Shown here: positions 61,498 through 64,000 of the stretch, one piece after another
How positions within the stretch are numbered: the stretch's first letter is position 1
Layout: each line of letters starts with the position of its first letter
NCBI RefSeq assembly: GCF_014268455.2
Contig: NZ_CP077085.1
Coordinates: 4,319,001 to 4,383,000 of the forward strand
Source of the DNA: Pseudomonas shahriarae
GTDB lineage: Bacteria; Pseudomonadota; Gammaproteobacteria; Pseudomonadales; Pseudomonadaceae
Direction: 5' to 3'
DNA: 64,000 bases
Notes under the pieces: generated by a model
Databases searched by the model: none
What the model was told of the DNA's origin: nothing
The model's input: the letters and a program-made list of their open reading frames with translations, nothing else
Program-made: the position numbers and the translations under genes

Positions 61498-62184
61498 TTA
61501 AAAGTCATCCACTACATTGCCATCTTTGACCTTGAACTCACGGTTCTGCAGGTAGGCATTGCGGATAAAGGTGTATTTGTCGCCATTGATCAGCTTTTCA
61601 GCCGACAGCAGACTCGCACGGGTATCGACGATATCCAGGCCCAGGGCGCTGTTGCGTGTAGGAATGTCGCTCATGTAGCGGTACGGTTCGGTGTAGCTGT
61701 CGACGTACTTGGACGGCGCATCACGCAAGGTGCTTGGGCCCAACAGCGGCAGCATCACGTACGGACCGCTGCCCACGCCCCAGTAGCCGAGGGTCTGGCC
61801 GAAGTCTTCGTCGCTGCGTTGCAGCCCCATTTTGGTGCCTACGTCGATGACGCCGAGCACGCCAAACGTGGTGTTGACCAGCAAACGTGCAGTATCGACA
61901 CCCGCCTGGTATGGCTTGAGTTGCAGGACGTTGTTGGCCAGGTTGCCCACGTCACCAATGTTGCGGAAGAAGTTGTGGATACCGTCTTCGACAAATTGCG
62001 GGGTGATGAACTGATAGCCTTGGGCCAATGGCTTGAGTGCGTAGGTATCAACGGTGTCGTTGAAGGTGAAAATCGGGCGGTTGATGCTTTCCCATGGATC
62101 GTCTTCCGCAGCCTGGGCGGCGAAAGGCACCAGCAACACACTGGCACATACCGATAGTTGAGCAAGACACTGGCTCCAGCGCAT
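61498..62184 (-). CDS. mlaA: MlaA-type outer-membrane phospholipid transport protein
   Basis: 228 residues. VacJ/MlaA family: 'DDPWESINRPIFTFNDTVDTYALKPLAQGY', 'FFRNIGDVGNLANNVLQLKP', 'ARLLVNTTFGVLGVIDVGTKMGL' and 'DFGQTLGYWGVGSGPYVMLPLLGPSTLRD'. It takes misplaced phospholipids from the outer leaflet and passes them to MlaC. The E. coli protein is a lipoprotein; this one has a normal signal peptide ending 'FAAQA' with no Cys at the cleavage site, so it is not lipid-anchored. This seems usual in the genus. Confidence 0.94.
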   Translation of the reverse strand: MRWSQCLAQLSVCASVLLVPFAAQAAEDDPWESINRPIFTFNDTVDTYALKPLAQGYQFITPQFVEDGIHNFFRNIGDVGNLANNVLQLKPYQAGVDTARLLVNTTFGVLGVIDVGTKMGLQRSDEDFGQTLGYWGVGSGPYVMLPLLGPSTLRDAPSKYVDSYTEPYRYMSDIPTRNSALGLDIVDTRASLLSAEKLINGDKYTFIRNAYLQNREFKVKDGNVVDDF

Positions 62185-62380
62185 AGCTTGAACTCCTTGA
62201 ATGATCTGTCATGGGCGCTATGCCCTGAATAAGACGGCAGTATATGACGGAAGTGTAAGATTAGGCAGCTTGACGGAATTGTCATTCAGCAAATATACAA
62301 AACTCCTACATCCAAGATCAGGTGTCATCTGCTTGTCATGGGCTTCCGATAGCGTCACAGCTATTTTCAGGGACGTCCCA

Positions 62381-62992
62381 ATGCCCCACCCCCAGATCGC
62401 TGCAGACAACGCCCCGTCCTTGACCGCCGTACTCTTTGGCCTCAGTGGTTGCCTGGTGGACTTCGGTTCCATGGCCCACGCCGACACCATCCCCACCGAC
62501 GAAGCCCTGGCCACCCCTGGCGCCCTGAACATACTGCAATGGCTCAACAGTCAAGGCACCCCCTGCGCCTGGCTGGATGAGCTGCCCCCCACCGTCACCA
62601 CGCCGTTGGCCGCCGTCCTGCCGGACTGGATCCAAGGCACCCGCCCTGCGACCGCACCCTGGCCGGCGCCCCATGCCTGCTGGCAAGCCTTGATGGACCT
62701 GAACATCCAGCGCCTGGATGGCTGCGTACTGGTCAGCGGCGAGCCCCGGCTGCTGCAAGCAGGGCTCAACGCCGGGCTCTGGACCATTGGCCTGGCGTCC
62801 TGCGGCTCACTGTGCGGGCTGCCCCCCAGCCAATGGCAAGCCCTGAGCGAACAGGCGCGCGAACACAAACGCGCCAAAGCTACCGTCGCGCTGTACGGCC
62901 TCGGCGTGCACTCGGTGATTGATCATCTGGGTGAGCTGGGCACCTGCCTGGCGGACATCAGCCTGCGCCGGCTCAAAGGCGAGAAGCCCTGA
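62381..62992 (+). CDS. HAD-like protein lacking the nucleophile Asp
   Basis: 203 residues from ATG 62381 (AGGGA 7 bases upstream). It looks like the phosphonatase-like HAD proteins that lie between mlaA and queF in Pseudomonas. The motif I position reads 'TAVLFGLSGCLVDFG', where HAD enzymes have D-x-D: both Asp are replaced (Gly, Ser). A motif II-like Ser and a late 'GEPRLLQAGLNAGLWTIGL' remain. It is probably a non-hydrolytic, perhaps ligand-binding relative. Ala-, Leu- and Pro-rich. Confidence 0.75.
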   Translation: MPHPQIAADNAPSLTAVLFGLSGCLVDFGSMAHADTIPTDEALATPGALNILQWLNSQGTPCAWLDELPPTVTTPLAAVLPDWIQGTRPATAPWPAPHACWQALMDLNIQRLDGCVLVSGEPRLLQAGLNAGLWTIGLASCGSLCGLPPSQWQALSEQAREHKRAKATVALYGLGVHSVIDHLGELGTCLADISLRRLKGEKP

Positions 62993-63102
62993 TCAAGATC
63001 ATGCACAGTCGCCGCCAGTGGATTAATCTACAGGTCATACCGTAGACCTTTCTCGGCGTGCCGTGGTCTATGCCAGTGCCTATTGATAAAAGGAAGAACG
63101 CC

Positions 63103-63369
63103 ATGCCTGCCCGCGAAAAACTGCAAGAACAGGTCAACATCCTGCGCGAGCAATTGAACCAGGAGCCGCCTCTGCCGCTGGAAAAACGCGAAGCGCTGGA
63201 AGCATTGATTGCCAAATTTGAAGTGCAACTGGAACTGGAACCTGCGACCCAGCCGCCGAGCATCTCCGATGATGTGAACCTGGCAGTCGAACGTTTCGAA
63301 TTGGACCACCCGGGCATTGCCGGGACATTGCGCAATATTGTGGTGGCCTTGGGCAATATGGGGATTTAA
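63103..63369 (+). CDS. DUF4404 family small protein
   Basis: 88 residues from ATG 63103 (AGGA upstream; the earlier start at 63058 has none). Two amphipathic helices ('EKLQEQVNILREQLNQEP', 'EKREALEALIAKFEVQLELE') and a C-terminal 'VERFELDHPGIAGTLRNIVVALGNMGI'. This is the DUF4404 pattern, of unknown function, common at this place in the genus. Confidence 0.88.
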   Translation: MPAREKLQEQVNILREQLNQEPPLPLEKREALEALIAKFEVQLELEPATQPPSISDDVNLAVERFELDHPGIAGTLRNIVVALGNMGI

Positions 63370-63398
63370 TCCCAACCCGAGCCAGGTACAAAACCCAA

Positions 63399-63488
63399 TG
63401 TGGGAGCGGGCTTGCTCGCGATAACGGAGTATCAGTCACCGAAGATATTGACTGAAACACCGCGATCGCGAGCAAGCCCGCTCCCACA
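63399..63488. repeat. Inverted REP doublet
   Basis: TGTGGGAGCGGGCTTGCTCG and its inverse copy around a 40-base spacer, same family as 28485-28573, between convergent genes. Confidence 0.9.
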
Positions 63489-63505
63489 TTTGCTGGGTGT
63501 GAAGC

Positions 63506-64000
63506 TTACTGTCGGGCTAGGCGCAGGTTCTGGAACTGTACATCCTCAGTGCTGCGATACGGGTTGATATCCAACCCACCCCGTCGCACATACCGCGCAT
63601 AAACCGTCAACTTCTCAGGCTTGAGCAACCGTTGCAGGTCGAGAAAGATCCGCTCCACGCACTGCTCATGAAAGTCCGAGTGCTGGCGGAAGCTCACCAG
63701 GTAGGCCAACAGGCTCGCATGGTCCAGCGCCGCGCCGCGATATTCCACCGCAACGCTGCCCCAGTCCGGCTGACTGGTCACCGGGCAGTTGGATTTGAGC
63801 AGATGGCTGTGCACGCTCTCCTCCACCACACGGGAATCATCACAGCGCAGCAGTTCCGGGCGCGGATGCTCGTAGTTGCTGACACTGATATCCAAGTCAT
63901 CAATGCACACGCCCGGCAGGCGCACCACGCCTTCATCTTCCACTTCGGCCAGGCTACGGATGCGCACGCCCACCGGCTTACCGGCCGCCGCGCTCAGATC
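63506..64000 (-). CDS. queF: 7-cyano-7-deazaguanine reductase QueF, partial
   Basis: The C-terminal 164 residues; the start lies beyond the window. Long (YqfF-type) QueF: '[28 protein letters not shown]' holds the catalytic Cys (in 'SNCPVT') and Asp that bind preQ0, and '[18 protein letters not shown]' and '[18 protein letters not shown]' are signatures. It reduces preQ0 to preQ1 with NADPH on the way to queuosine. Convergent with the DUF4404 gene. Confidence 0.95.
   Translation of the reverse strand, partial: DLSAAAGKPVGVRIRSLAEVEDEGVVRLPGVCIDDLDISVSNYEHPRPELLRCDDSRVVEESVHSHLLKSNCPVTSQPDWGSVAVEYRGAALDHASLLAYLVSFRQHSDFHEQCVERIFLDLQRLLKPEKLTVYARYVRRGGLDINPYRSTEDVQFQNLRLARQ

Noticed and set aside
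1..64000. CRISPR array
   Set aside because: No series of regular repeats with unique spacers was seen; the short-repeat clusters (6642-6703, REPs) do not have that form.

Overview
The window comes from a Pseudomonas of the fluorescens group. The right end has the gene order dusA - tal - rssC/rssB - PilZ gene - mlaA - HAD-like gene - DUF4404 gene - queF, which is the arrangement known in this genus. Inverted REP doublets (cores such as GGAGCGGGCTTGCCCGCG) and genus-typical proteins (long-form fabV, secreted Mqo, RssB with a C-terminal PP2C domain) agree with this.

Bases 1 to about 12.5 kb are the worn remains of an integrative and conjugative element (ICE) of the PFGI-1 type. The left edge holds transfer genes: a PFL_4711-family C-terminus, a small membrane gene broken by an amber codon, a TraG N-terminal-domain protein and DUF3742. 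Then comes cargo: the SOS-controlled rulA/rulB polymerase pair opposite an SRAP-domain gene with one LexA box between them, a lipoprotein, sulP with usp, and a Nudix hydrolase. The ICE DNA-processing operon follows on the minus strand (TIGR03761 gene, DUF3158 gene, ssb), behind two copies of a 17-bp palindrome. A degenerate tRNA-Asn copy, probably an att scar, closes this part.

From 12.6 to 22.7 kb lies a patchwork island. A truncated ICE parA and a second, shorter parA scrap frame it. Inside are a FimZ/BvgA-type response regulator and a chaperone-usher fimbrial operon (major pilin, broken pilin, chaperone, usher, adhesin, minor pilin). Scraps of a second rulB, an IS630-family and an IS5-family transposase lie between them.

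From 22.8 kb the genes are mostcore-like: a FecI/FecR/TonB-receptor iron trio with Fur-box-like sites; a damaged proline-iminopeptidase homologue; a purine uptake neighbourhood (nucleobase permease, LysR, Tsx-like outer membrane channel, punC/punR); an argD-like aminotransferase and its divergent LysR; HAD phosphatase, fabV, ppnN and a vapBC toxin-antitoxin pair.

At 41.6-45.5 kb is the most unusual unit. An EgtD-like SAM methyltransferase, a 2-oxoglutarate/Fe(II) oxygenase and an EamA exporter form one operon, with a divergent LysR regulator. It looks like a compact make-modify-export system for a methylated amino-acid-like compound, and I know no described pathway for it. Next come mqo, cytochrome b561, gltS-hutG-IclR, a zone of insertion-sequence scars (truncated DsbA-family gene, solo IS1182 end), a PhzF gene with a YheO/DauR-type regulator, an intact IS1182-family element and an orphan gene, before the conserved dusA-queF block.
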